Source of the DNA: Phycisphaerae bacterium
GTDB lineage: Bacteria; Planctomycetota; Phycisphaerae; Sedimentisphaerales; Anaerobacaceae
NCBI GenBank assembly: GCA_012744475.1
Contig: JAAYBV010000085.1
Coordinates: 1-36,099, forward strand
Length of the DNA: 36,099 nucleotides
Reading direction: 5' to 3'
Shown: piece by piece, positions 15,587 through 24,038 of the stretch
Layout: every line of letters starts with the position of its first letter
Position numbering within the stretch: the first letter of the stretch is position 1
The notes under the pieces: generated by a model
Told to the model about the DNA's origin: nothing
Database searches by the model: none
Seen by the model: the letters and a program-made list of their open reading frames with translations, nothing else
Program-made: the position numbers and the translations under genes

Positions 15587-18500
15587 ATGAGCGGGCTGAA
15601 AGCAAGGTTCCTGTGGGTGGCGATCGCCGCGTCGATCTGGATGCTGGGTGTCGCGGTCGGTCCGGCCGGAGCCGTTGAGGATTACTTCACGGTCGATCTC
15701 GATGTGGCCGGGCAGGTGGCCGCCGGGCAGGGTACCGGATACGAGCACGGGTCCTGGTATTACTACCCCAACACGGACTGGTGGACTCAGTGGTTCTTCA
15801 ACGGCCCGTACAATCCCAAAGGCAAGAAGGTCGTCTCGGTCGGTTTGGACATCGCGATTCTCGACCCGATGTCCTCGGTCGGAAGCTATGTGGAAGTGTC
15901 ATTGAACTGGACGAAGCCCGAGTGGCCGGCCGACGCGGAGGCGCCCCCTTTGCCGCGCGACATCCGCAGCCTTGCTCATGAGAACCAACTGATTCAACGC
16001 CGCACGCTTGTGGCGCGGACGGATGTGCGGGACTCGACGTTCATCAATGCGAATTCGGAGATCTCCGACTGCCCAGGATGGATTTCGATCGACATTCGCG
16101 GCCGGAACGTGAGCGTCGAAGGGTTCGTCATTCATGAGTGCGTGCTGGGCGAGGACCCGGCGCCTCCGACGGGGGACCGCGATTTCGGCGATGCGCCGGA
16201 AGGTGCGCTGGCCTATCCGGACACCGGCGTATTGGGAATGTTCCCGACGTGTGTGGGCGTCGGTCCGGCCTCGTGGATCGAGCACGACAGCCGCTCGCTC
16301 TACTTCGGGCCGAAAGTGGATATCGAGGCGGACGGCAACGGCGGACAGTGCCCCAAGTTCACGCCCAACACCTACAACAAGGATGAGGGTTTCCAGGACG
16401 GGGACGCCGGTCTGCGCAAGCCTCGCGCCTATACCATCGCGAAGGTGGGCGGCGAGGAGGTCGTCACTCCGCTGGTCTTCACCGGCATCGAATCTATCAC
16501 CAATGCCTGTCAACTGGCGATCTGGGGCGCCGAGCTCGATATCGAGGTGCACAACGAGCGGCCCGACGGTCGCAGTGCCTACGTCAACGTCCTGTTCGAC
16601 TGGAACCACGACGGCCTCTGGCAGGGCGTCTCGCAATGCGCCGAAGGGGCTGTTCCGGAGCACGTGCTGGTGAACTTCCCGGTGCCGGCTGGGTTCCACG
16701 GATATCTCTCCGAGCTGGGACCCGCGAATTTCCGCGTCGGGCCGCTGGCCGGATACGTCTGGTCGCGGTTCACGATCAGTGAGACGCCGGTAGCGGAGGG
16801 CTGGAACGGCGACGGGGTCTTCGCCGACGGGGAGACCGAAGACTACCTGCTTCACGTCGAAGAGCCTCTGGTGTTCTGCGACTGGGAGGACGGCGACGCC
16901 TACAAGATGCACTGGCCGCAGACGCCCGATCTGCAATCGACCGGGCTCGACGTGGCTGCGTCCGCTGCTGCGCTGGCCGACGATTTCCAGTGTACCCAGG
17001 ACGGCCCGATCACCGACATTCACTTCTGGGGCTCGTTCCTCGATGACGTCAGGCCCTCGCTGGGCGTCGACAGCCTGCGCTTCACGGTAAGCATCTACTC
17101 CAATCTGCCGGCCGACAACCTGATCGCATGGAGCCGGCCGGGCGAGCTACTCTGGCGCAAGGAGGTCGCGCCGTACACCTACGATGTGCGGCAGACCGGC
17201 AGCAACATCGGCCAGGGCTGGTTCGATCCGGCCAGCAAGCTCTACCAGGACGACAATCACAACTACGTCTACCAGTACAACATCTGCCTCGACGACGCAG
17301 AGGACCTGTTCATCCAGCGACGGGGCGTGATCTACTGGCTGGTCATCGAGGAGGTCCCGCCGCAAGCCAGCAAGTACACGTTCGGATGGAGCGCGGCCCG
17401 GCAGGAACTCCAGTTCCAGGACCGCGCGGTCTGGCAGCACCCGAGCCTCGGATGGCTTCCGATCTCCTATCCTGACACCCACCGGTACGAGGGCCGAGCG
17501 CTCGATCTGGCCTTCGTCATCACAGGCGGTACGGACGAGTGTGCCGGCGACACGGATTTCGGCGACGCCCCCGATCCGACATACCCGACGCTGCTGCTCA
17601 GCGACGGCGCCCGCCACACAGTCGTTGCCGAAATCCACCTCGGCCGGCTCGTCGACGGTGAGTTCGAGGGGTTGCCTGACGCCGGCGCCACAGGAGACGA
17701 CTTCCGCTGCTCCGATGACGAGGATGGCGTGATCTTCTCCGATCTGGTCGTCGGCAAGTCCACGACGGTCGAGGTGACCGCCTCGACGAGCGGCTCGCTC
17801 AACGCCTGGATTGACTGGAACGCCGACGGCGACTGGGACGACGCCGACGAGCACGTGTTCGCCGACGAGCCTCTGGCCCCGGGAAGCAACACGTTGCTGC
17901 TCGACGTCCCCGCCAGGGCGATGGCCGGCGAGACGTTTGCCCGCTTCCGCTTCAGTACGATGCGCGGTCTGCGCGTCACAGGCCTGGCTCCGAACGGCGA
18001 GGTGGAGGACTACCTGGTCCGTGTCGAGGACGCGGCCGTTATCAGCAAGCCTCCGGTCGAGCATCTGAAATGGTCGCAGCCTCCGCTGGAGTGGGACCCC
18101 GCGTCGGATGCACCGGTCTACTGCGGATGGGACGAGCTTTCGTATGCGAGCAGGCCTGTGGATTCGGCCCAAGGCTTGTGGAAGATCGTGGCCGACGACT
18201 TCCGTTGCTTCGGCCAGATGCCGGTGACATCGATTCACTGGTGGGGTTCGTACCAGAACTGGGACGGCGTCGAGACGCCTCGCATCCAGCCGCAATCCTG
18301 GCGGATCGGATTCTGGAGCAATGCTCCGGCCGATAGTCGCTATGCGTTCAGCCGGCCGGGCGCGCTGCTGTGGCTGGTCAACGTCGACGCCGATCGCGTC
18401 ACGCAAGAGCCGGTCGGCACCGATGCGTTCCCGAACAAGCCCTCCGACACCTGCTTTGAGTACCACGTGGACCTCGAAGCGCGCGAGTACTTCTGGCAGG

Positions 18501-20878
18501 GCAACTACGTCGAGGACCAGACGCAGGACAGCATCTTCTGGGTGAGCATCACGGCGGTCTACACCGGTTCGCCTGAGCCGGATTACGTCTGGGGCTGGAA
18601 GAGCCGCGCGATGCCCTGGATGGATGCGGCGGTCACCTTCAGCTTCCGTACGAACGATCTGCGGCAAGGGATGACCGTCGACTCGGCCATCCAGCCCATC
18701 GCCAATTCGCTCGTCTGCGAGCGGCTCGACACCTACGACATGGCGTTCGAGCTGGACACGGATCCCGATTTCATCAAGTGGGAGCAGCCCTTTACGGGGC
18801 TTCGCCATTGGAAGCACTATGAGGATGAAGAGTCCCTCGCCGTCCGCGGACCGGTCGCGTCGGACAAGTGGGTGCAGGACCCCGACACGACGGGCACCGG
18901 GATGGACGTCGACATCACCCGGGACCTTCCCGTGACCTGGGCCGCACAGATCGGCGCCGACGACTTCGAGTGCACGACGACCGGCCCGATCACCGGCATC
19001 ACCCTCTGGGGCGCGTGGTACCATGGCGTGCTGCCCGCCGGCGGCGCCAGTGACGTCACGTTCACGCTGACCATTCGCGAGGATGTTCCCGCCGGCGCCA
19101 GCTCGACCGGCTATAGCATGCCGGGCAAGGTCCTCTGGACGAAGCAGTTTTCAGCCGGCCAGTTCACGGTCGAATCGCTCGACGCCAGGGCGCAGAGCTT
19201 CTACAGCCCGTGCAACCAGGCGTATGAGCCTGCCAGCCACGTGACGGTTTACCGGTACGACTTCCCGATCGACGCGAGGGATGCGCTCGTACAGACCGGA
19301 ACGTCGAGCCGGCCTGTGGTGTACTGGCTCAGCGCGCAGGCGTATGTGCTGCAACGAGCCGGCAGTGTCGCGACGCGTTTCGGATGGAAAGCTTCCGCCG
19401 ACCATTGGAACGACTCGGCGGTCTGGGTGCAGGCCCAGGAGACTTATAGCGGCACCTGGCAGCAACTGCTCTATCCGAAGGGACACGCGCTCTCGACGCG
19501 GCCGGTCGATCTGGCCTTCGCGATCGAAACGCAGCAGGCCGGCGCCGGCCCGACCTATCGCCGTCTGGTGGCCGATGACTGGCAGTGCAACAGCGCCACC
19601 TCCGTGACGGGCATCGTCTGGTGGGGCTCCTATATCGGCTATGGCTATCAGCCATGCGAATGCAGTCAGATGACGCCGCCGCGACAGCCCGACTATTTCC
19701 AGCTGGCGATCTGGTCCGATGCACCCGACCCGACGCCGAGCGATCCAGTCACGTTCAGCTATCCGGCCGAGAAGATCTGGGAGTACACCGCCAAAGACTT
19801 CGACGAGGTGATGGTCGGCTTCGACAAGCACTCCGAGGCGGGCCAAGCGGGCCGATTCGGCTTCGAGCCGGTCTACCGCTACACACTGCAACTGCCGCGC
19901 GACGCCTGGTTCGAGCAGAAGAATCCGCGCGAGATCTACTGGCTGAGCATCGCGGCGGTCTACGATGATGCCCGGACCATGGAGTACCCGTGGGGCTGGA
20001 CGAACCATCCGTATACCGCCTGGACCCCGTCGGGGGCGCAACTGCTGGCCCACTGGAAGCTCGACGAATCCAAGGGCGCGGTTGCCGCCGACAGCTCAGG
20101 CAACGGCAACGATGGAACGCTCGTGGGCAATCCTCTCTGGCGACCGGCGGATGGCCAGATCGGCGGCGCGATCGACCTCGACGGCCGCGGCGCCTACGTT
20201 CGCGTCACCAAGGCCAAAGGGCTGGACTTCGCGCCGGATTCGTTCTCCGTTTCTGCGTGGGTCAATGCCCGCGAGGTTCGCGGGGGATGGCAGGCCATCC
20301 TCGAATACGACCGCGACAGCACCAGGGGCAATCGTTTCGGGCTGTGGATCGACGCCAACGGCCGCTTCCACTTCCGGGTCGGCATGAACACCTGGCAAAC
20401 GATACAGAGCCTCAGCGCCAGCCAGTGGCACCTGCTGACGGCGACGTATGATGCGTCGACGCGTCAGATGAAGCTCTACATTGATGGCGTTCTCGGCGGG
20501 ACCGCCACCAATCTCAGCGGCTACGTCGTGCCGACGCAGGCGACGCTCACGATCGGCGTGCGCGGCGACGAGGCGTCGGAGTTCTTCGACGGTCTGCTCG
20601 ACGATGTCCGCATCTACGGGACCGTCCTGAGCGCCGACGACGTCCTCGCGATGATCGGCGCCGGACGCAACGGCAGCGCCGTAGCCGGGCAGGTGAGCCC
20701 GACGGCCGCCACCGAGGTCTGGGAATGGACGCCGTTGCACGACCAGACCGGGGCCAGGGAAGACCTGTCCTTCATGCTTTTCACCGATTCGGGACAGCCC
20801 GCTGCAGCGGTCGACGACGACAAGGATGGTGAGATCGTCATTCCCGGCGACTGGCCGACGGACGACGACAAGAAGTAA
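15587..20878 (+). CDS. Large secreted mosaic protein: two GEVED domains, four repeated beta domains, LamG
   Basis: 1763 residues, with GGGAGGAAG before ATG 15587. There is a signal peptide at residues 1-29 (hydrophobic core FLWVAIAASIWMLGVAVG, cleavage near GAVED). Two GEVED-type modules follow: about 196-428 (DFGDAPEG to ETEDYLLHV) and 654-816 (DFGDAPDP, LNAWIDWNADGDW, GEVEDYLVRV). Four copies of a domain opening with ADDFxC...ITxIxxWGS and ending YxFGW/WGWK occur near residues 464, 860, 1125 and 1330; this looks like a planctomycete domain of unknown function (perhaps DUF7901). A concanavalin-like LamG domain spans about 1484-1690 (AHWKLDE, DSSGNGNDG, DDVRIYG). There is no membrane anchor, PEP-CTERM or catalytic motif. 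It probably binds glycan or matrix outside the cell. Confidence 0.88.
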   Translation: MSGLKARFLWVAIAASIWMLGVAVGPAGAVEDYFTVDLDVAGQVAAGQGTGYEHGSWYYYPNTDWWTQWFFNGPYNPKGKKVVSVGLDIAILDPMSSVGSYVEVSLNWTKPEWPADAEAPPLPRDIRSLAHENQLIQRRTLVARTDVRDSTFINANSEISDCPGWISIDIRGRNVSVEGFVIHECVLGEDPAPPTGDRDFGDAPEGALAYPDTGVLGMFPTCVGVGPASWIEHDSRSLYFGPKVDIEADGNGGQCPKFTPNTYNKDEGFQDGDAGLRKPRAYTIAKVGGEEVVTPLVFTGIESITNACQLAIWGAELDIEVHNERPDGRSAYVNVLFDWNHDGLWQGVSQCAEGAVPEHVLVNFPVPAGFHGYLSELGPANFRVGPLAGYVWSRFTISETPVAEGWNGDGVFADGETEDYLLHVEEPLVFCDWEDGDAYKMHWPQTPDLQSTGLDVAASAAALADDFQCTQDGPITDIHFWGSFLDDVRPSLGVDSLRFTVSIYSNLPADNLIAWSRPGELLWRKEVAPYTYDVRQTGSNIGQGWFDPASKLYQDDNHNYVYQYNICLDDAEDLFIQRRGVIYWLVIEEVPPQASKYTFGWSAARQELQFQDRAVWQHPSLGWLPISYPDTHRYEGRALDLAFVITGGTDECAGDTDFGDAPDPTYPTLLLSDGARHTVVAEIHLGRLVDGEFEGLPDAGATGDDFRCSDDEDGVIFSDLVVGKSTTVEVTASTSGSLNAWIDWNADGDWDDADEHVFADEPLAPGSNTLLLDVPARAMAGETFARFRFSTMRGLRVTGLAPNGEVEDYLVRVEDAAVISKPPVEHLKWSQPPLEWDPASDAPVYCGWDELSYASRPVDSAQGLWKIVADDFRCFGQMPVTSIHWWGSYQNWDGVETPRIQPQSWRIGFWSNAPADSRYAFSRPGALLWLVNVDADRVTQEPVGTDAFPNKPSDTCFEYHVDLEAREYFWQGNYVEDQTQDSIFWVSITAVYTGSPEPDYVWGWKSRAMPWMDAAVTFSFRTNDLRQGMTVDSAIQPIANSLVCERLDTYDMAFELDTDPDFIKWEQPFTGLRHWKHYEDEESLAVRGPVASDKWVQDPDTTGTGMDVDITRDLPVTWAAQIGADDFECTTTGPITGITLWGAWYHGVLPAGGASDVTFTLTIREDVPAGASSTGYSMPGKVLWTKQFSAGQFTVESLDARAQSFYSPCNQAYEPASHVTVYRYDFPIDARDALVQTGTSSRPVVYWLSAQAYVLQRAGSVATRFGWKASADHWNDSAVWVQAQETYSGTWQQLLYPKGHALSTRPVDLAFAIETQQAGAGPTYRRLVADDWQCNSATSVTGIVWWGSYIGYGYQPCECSQMTPPRQPDYFQLAIWSDAPDPTPSDPVTFSYPAEKIWEYTAKDFDEVMVGFDKHSEAGQAGRFGFEPVYRYTLQLPRDAWFEQKNPREIYWLSIAAVYDDARTMEYPWGWTNHPYTAWTPSGAQLLAHWKLDESKGAVAADSSGNGNDGTLVGNPLWRPADGQIGGAIDLDGRGAYVRVTKAKGLDFAPDSFSVSAWVNAREVRGGWQAILEYDRDSTRGNRFGLWIDANGRFHFRVGMNTWQTIQSLSASQWHLLTATYDASTRQMKLYIDGVLGGTATNLSGYVVPTQATLTIGVRGDEASEFFDGLLDDVRIYGTVLSADDVLAMIGAGRNGSAVAGQVSPTAATEVWEWTPLHDQTGAREDLSFMLFTDSGQPAAAVDDDKDGEIVIPGDWPTDDDKK

Positions 20879-20884
20879 GCCCGC

Positions 20885-20907
20885 TCGATCCGCCGCAGGC
20901 GGATCGA
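20885..20907. repeat. Perfect 10-bp hairpin carrying the TCCGCC-NNN-GGCGGA motif
   Basis: TCGATCCGCC (20885-20894), loop GCA, GGCGGATCGA (20898-20907), starting 7 bases after the stop codon of the large secreted protein. The core TCCGCC-NNN-GGCGGA recurs after two other genes in this window (26382-26396 and 31210-31224). There is no T-run directly behind it, so it may protect the mRNA end or be a REP-like element and not a terminator by itself. Confidence 0.6.
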
Positions 20908-20920
20908 TTCTCAACAGCGC

Positions 20921-20956
20921 AAGGGGCGCCGGTTTGAACCACCGGCGTCCCTTTTT
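20921..20956 (+). terminator. Rho-independent terminator after the 1763-residue protein gene
   Basis: A 13-bp stem, AAGGGGCGCCGGT (20921-20933) with ACCGGCGTCCCTT (20941-20953), has one G·U pair and a 7-base loop, and is followed directly by a T-run (TTTTT, 20952-20956). It lies 43 bases after the stop codon at 20878. This is the clearest intrinsic terminator in the window. Confidence 0.85.
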
Positions 20957-21044
20957 CATTCGCCCTCACAGATCTCACTCCTCGAGAACCGGTCGGCTTC
21001 GGACGGCGTACAACAGCCGAACCGACAAGTTCATGAGGTGCATC

Positions 21045-21128
21045 ATGGAAGAGTTCAAGACAGACAATCTGCTGCCGATGCTGTTTTCGGCATTGGTGTG
21101 CATCGTTGGGATGTACCTGGCAAGTTGA
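21045..21128 (+). CDS. Possible 27-residue single-helix membrane peptide
   Basis: The frame opens at ATG 21045 with GAGGTG 3-4 bases upstream and encodes MEEFKTDNLLPMLFSALVCI... followed by a few residues to a stop at 21128. It has a charged start and one hydrophobic stretch of about 17 residues, the architecture of known bacterial small membrane proteins. It follows the terminator at 20921-20956 by about 90 bases and is convergent with the acyltransferase gene. I do not recognise a family. The evidence is only the ribosome binding site and the peptide's regular design, so it may be chance. Confidence 0.35.
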   Translation: MEEFKTDNLLPMLFSALVCIVGMYLAS

Positions 21129-21152
21129 GGTGATGGAAGGACCCCTGTTGAG

Positions 21153-22373
21153 TCAGATCCGCAGGAAGATCTTCCTGCGGTACATCCACAGCAGGACGAG
21201 CCACAGGACCAGCAATACCGCCGCGCGTTCGAGGATGGGTGCGTAGGCGCTGCCGAGGCTCTCGAAGACGTGCTGGCCGAGATGCCGGCGGAGGTTGTCG
21301 CGGATGAAGCCGCCCGAGAGCTGCCAGAGGCAGTACAGGGTGATGGGGTTCAGTCCGGCCACGACAAAGGGAAACGCCCAGCGCCTCCACCCTCGCCACT
21401 CGATGACGGCGACGAAGGCCGCCAGCAGGAGCGTGACCCAGCCGGCGCTGTAGATTGCCCAGGAGGGCGTCCAGATGCGTTTGACGATCGGGCACAGGCC
21501 CGCCATCGCGATAGCCTTGCCGACCACCACGCCCAATACCCCGAACAGGACCAGGTGTTTGAGCTTGCGCGGGATCGACAGGGTGCTTCGCAGCAGTTGG
21601 CCGGCCAGCAGGCCGAAGACCATTGTCGCAATCGAGGGAACGAAGTTCAGCGTCTGATAGCCACCGCCGCTGAAGACGAACGGTTTCTCGCGCGGGAAGA
21701 GGTTGAGGAACCACCGGTCGAACGCGGCCGCGACGTTGGCGTTCTTCTCCCAATGGGCAGCGAATCCCGTCAGGTAATGCCAATCGGCGGGGATGCCGAC
21801 GCTCTGCCAGTCGAAATCCGCCGCCGGCAGCGGATACAGCGCAAACGCCAGCCAGCAGGCCAGCAGAATCGCAAAGGCGGCCAGCCACTGGATCCGCGGC
21901 CGGGTGAACGCCAGGAGGAAGACGACCGGGTACCCCAGACCGATCTGCGCGAGCACGTTCGTGAAGAACCATTCGGTCTGCCTGCTCCACGCCGAGGTGA
22001 GAAACACCGCCAGCAGCACGAGCACCAGGGCCCGCCGCAGCGCGTGGAAAAACAGCCTGCCGAACGTCTCCCCCCGATCGATCCGCCTGGCCACCGACCA
22101 GGGCAGAGCTACGCCCACCATGAACATGAACGCCGGCTGGATGATATCCCACAGCGTGAATCCCGCCCATGCCGCGTGCTCCGTCTGGTGCGCGATGAAC
22201 TGCCAAAGCCCGCTGTCGGGATGCTGGCGCGCGACCTGAGCGAGGCCCAAGCCGCTGGAGGCCATCAGCAGCATGATCGCCCCGCGATAGGCGTCGAGCG
22301 ACACCAGTCGCTTCGGTGCAGTTGAATCGGCGCTTGCCACGTTACCCGAACGGTCAGAACTGGTTCTGAGCAT
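21153..22373 (-). CDS. HGSNAT/DUF5009-type membrane acyltransferase
   Basis: 406 residues from ATG 22373 (AGGGA 6 bases upstream); a GTG at 22391 is in frame but has no site. It is a polytopic membrane protein with about 10-11 helices. The opening RLVSLDAYRGAIMLLM and the next segment FTLWDIIQPAFMFMVGVALPWS are hallmarks of the family that includes heparan-alpha-glucosaminide N-acetyltransferase and bacterial DUF5009 proteins. Such proteins move acetyl groups across a membrane onto sugars. The final helix ends with the basic tail YRRKIFLRI. It is divergent from the radical SAM gene. Acetylating an envelope or imported amino sugar is a reasonable guess given the glycan genes nearby. Confidence 0.85.
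   Translation of the reverse strand: MLRTSSDRSGNVASADSTAPKRLVSLDAYRGAIMLLMASSGLGLAQVARQHPDSGLWQFIAHQTEHAAWAGFTLWDIIQPAFMFMVGVALPWSVARRIDRGETFGRLFFHALRRALVLVLLAVFLTSAWSRQTEWFFTNVLAQIGLGYPVVFLLAFTRPRIQWLAAFAILLACWLAFALYPLPAADFDWQSVGIPADWHYLTGFAAHWEKNANVAAAFDRWFLNLFPREKPFVFSGGGYQTLNFVPSIATMVFGLLAGQLLRSTLSIPRKLKHLVLFGVLGVVVGKAIAMAGLCPIVKRIWTPSWAIYSAGWVTLLLAAFVAVIEWRGWRRWAFPFVVAGLNPITLYCLWQLSGGFIRDNLRRHLGQHVFESLGSAYAPILERAAVLLVLWLVLLWMYRRKIFLRI
21159..21180. repeat. 22-bp perfect palindrome at the 3' end of the acyltransferase gene
   Basis: The half-site CCGCAGGAAGA (21159-21169) is followed immediately by its exact reverse complement (21170-21180), with no loop. It encodes the residues RRKIFLR just before the stop codon. 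It could form a cruciform, or a hairpin in either strand's transcript, between two convergent genes. It may also simply reflect codon choice in a conserved basic tail. Confidence 0.6.
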
Positions 22374-22461
22374 GTCTTTTCCCTGATCCACCCATCGGTC
22401 GACGGATATTGAGCGTCGCTAAAATAAACTTCACAATCCGCAATTCGGCAAGTGATTTCTG

Positions 22462-22490
22462 TGCACAGCGGTGTATCGCCGCCGTACAAT
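22462..22490 (+). promoter_or_regulatory. Candidate promoter giving a leaderless radical SAM mRNA
   Basis: TGCACA (22462-22467) and TACAAT (22485-22490) are spaced by 17 bases. The -10 ends only 6 bases before ATG 22497, so transcription would begin at about the start codon. No Shine-Dalgarno sequence is visible upstream of that ATG, which fits a leaderless message. The -35 is a 4/6 match and the -10 a 5/6 match. Confidence 0.45.
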
Positions 22491-22496
22491 TGGCCA

Positions 22497-23939
22497 ATGA
22501 AAAAATACAAACACGCATTGGCTTTGAACCCGTATTTCGGGGATTCGACCGCCACGATGGGAATCTTCCCGCCGACCGGTCTGGAATACATCGTCGCCAG
22601 CATGAAGGACCTGGTGGACAAGGTTACTTTGCTTGACCTGCGCTACCACAAGGCATTCCAGGACCCGAGGGCCTTGGGCGACTTCATCCGGTCTGAGATC
22701 GACCTGCTGTGCATCAGCGTTCGTTGGGAGACCCGCTTCGAGCAGATCTGCGACTTCATCTCGCAACTGCCCGACGAGGTCACCACCGTCGTCGGCGGCT
22801 ACAAAGCGACGCTGGATGTGGAGTACCTCTTCGAACGCTGCCCGAACATCGACCTGATCGTGCGAGGCGAAGGCGAAGAGATCATCCGGGATATCCTCAA
22901 GGGGTTGCCCAACAAGGACATCCGTGGGCTCTCGTATCGCGAGAACGGCAAGATCGTTCACAACGAGAACCGGCCTCTGCCCGCTCTTGATTCGATCCCC
23001 TTCCCGGACCGTTCGCTGCGGACGCATGATTACTGCCTGACGCTGCACGGGGTCCGCCTCGGACGGCGCACCTTCGATACGATGCTGACGACGCGCGGCT
23101 GCCCGTTCAAATGCAAGTTCTGCACGTTCAGCCTCAATCCGCTCGGGCAGAAGCGCAGCTACACCGAGCGGCCCGTCGCCTCCGTCATGGAGGAACTCCA
23201 GACCATCTCCGCCGACACCGTCCTTTTCAGCGACGACAACTTCTTCACGAACGTCAAGCGAAGCGAGGAGATCTGCGATCGGATCATCGCCAGCGGGATC
23301 AAGAAGACCTTCATCGTCCAGGCGCGGATCGACGTAGCGCGGCATCCGCGGGTCCTGGCCAAGGCCGAGCAGGCGGGCTTTCGCGTGTTTCTGCTCGGGA
23401 TCGAGTCACCGCACGACCGAATTCTCCAGCAGCTCCAGAAGGGTATCACGCAGCAGCAGATCCGCGAGTCTCTCGCGGTCCTGACACGCTACAAGTTCTT
23501 CCTGCACGGCTACTTCATCTACGGCAACATCGGCGAGAGCGAAGAGGAGATGCTCTACATTCCGAGATTCGCCAAGGAGATCGGGCTGGACACCATCAGC
23601 TTTCAGAAGCTGCGCATCGAGAAGTTCTCGCCGTTGAAAGGAATCGTCGAGTCGACGCCCGGCTACCATTTCGACCGCATCGGCGGCCCGGTCTATTCCG
23701 ACCGATACGGGCGCAAGGAACTCAAGCAGATCCGCAACCGGATTCGGGCGGCGTTCTACGACTCGTCGCAACTGCTTCACATCGCCCGGAAAGCCGGCCG
23801 GATCGGCCTGGTCGACGGCCGCGACCTTGCGGGCGTCCTGCCTCGCTTGCCCGTGCTGCTCTATCGCTTCGCCGCCCGAAAGGAGCGAAAGAGGCACCGC
23901 CACGCGCAATCCGCCCAGCGAGCCGCCGCCGTCCTCTGA
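22497..23939 (+). CDS. B12-binding-domain radical SAM protein
   Basis: 480 residues from ATG 22497. The N-terminal 170 residues resemble a cobalamin-binding domain (NPYF...PPTGLEYIVAS, DLLCISVRWETR, TTVVGGYKATLD, IVRGEGEE) but lack the DxHxxG cobalamin-ligand motif. The radical SAM core follows with the CxxxCxxC cluster C202-C206-C209 (TTRGCPFKCKFCTFS), then FSDDNFFTN and FLLGIESPHDRILQQLQKG. The last 40 residues are Arg/Lys-rich. Such proteins methylate or rearrange lipids, cofactors or natural products with S-adenosylmethionine; the substrate is unknown. ahcY, which recycles the by-product of SAM methylation, is 6 kb away but in a separate unit. There is no ribosome binding site (see the promoter entry). 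Confidence 0.9.
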   Translation: MKKYKHALALNPYFGDSTATMGIFPPTGLEYIVASMKDLVDKVTLLDLRYHKAFQDPRALGDFIRSEIDLLCISVRWETRFEQICDFISQLPDEVTTVVGGYKATLDVEYLFERCPNIDLIVRGEGEEIIRDILKGLPNKDIRGLSYRENGKIVHNENRPLPALDSIPFPDRSLRTHDYCLTLHGVRLGRRTFDTMLTTRGCPFKCKFCTFSLNPLGQKRSYTERPVASVMEELQTISADTVLFSDDNFFTNVKRSEEICDRIIASGIKKTFIVQARIDVARHPRVLAKAEQAGFRVFLLGIESPHDRILQQLQKGITQQQIRESLAVLTRYKFFLHGYFIYGNIGESEEEMLYIPRFAKEIGLDTISFQKLRIEKFSPLKGIVESTPGYHFDRIGGPVYSDRYGRKELKQIRNRIRAAFYDSSQLLHIARKAGRIGLVDGRDLAGVLPRLPVLLYRFAARKERKRHRHAQSAQRAAAVL

Positions 23940-24038
23940 GCGGCCGGATCTCTCTTACCTTGTCGAAGAGGTGACGAGGTCGCTTCGTCGCGAGGCCTCC
24001 GGCTGGTCCAGGTCACTGCCTGTACGGACTCTTCAACG

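Noticed and set aside
20194-20391. Short minus-strand frames inside the LamG region
   Set aside because: Shadow frames of the large plus-strand gene without start signals.
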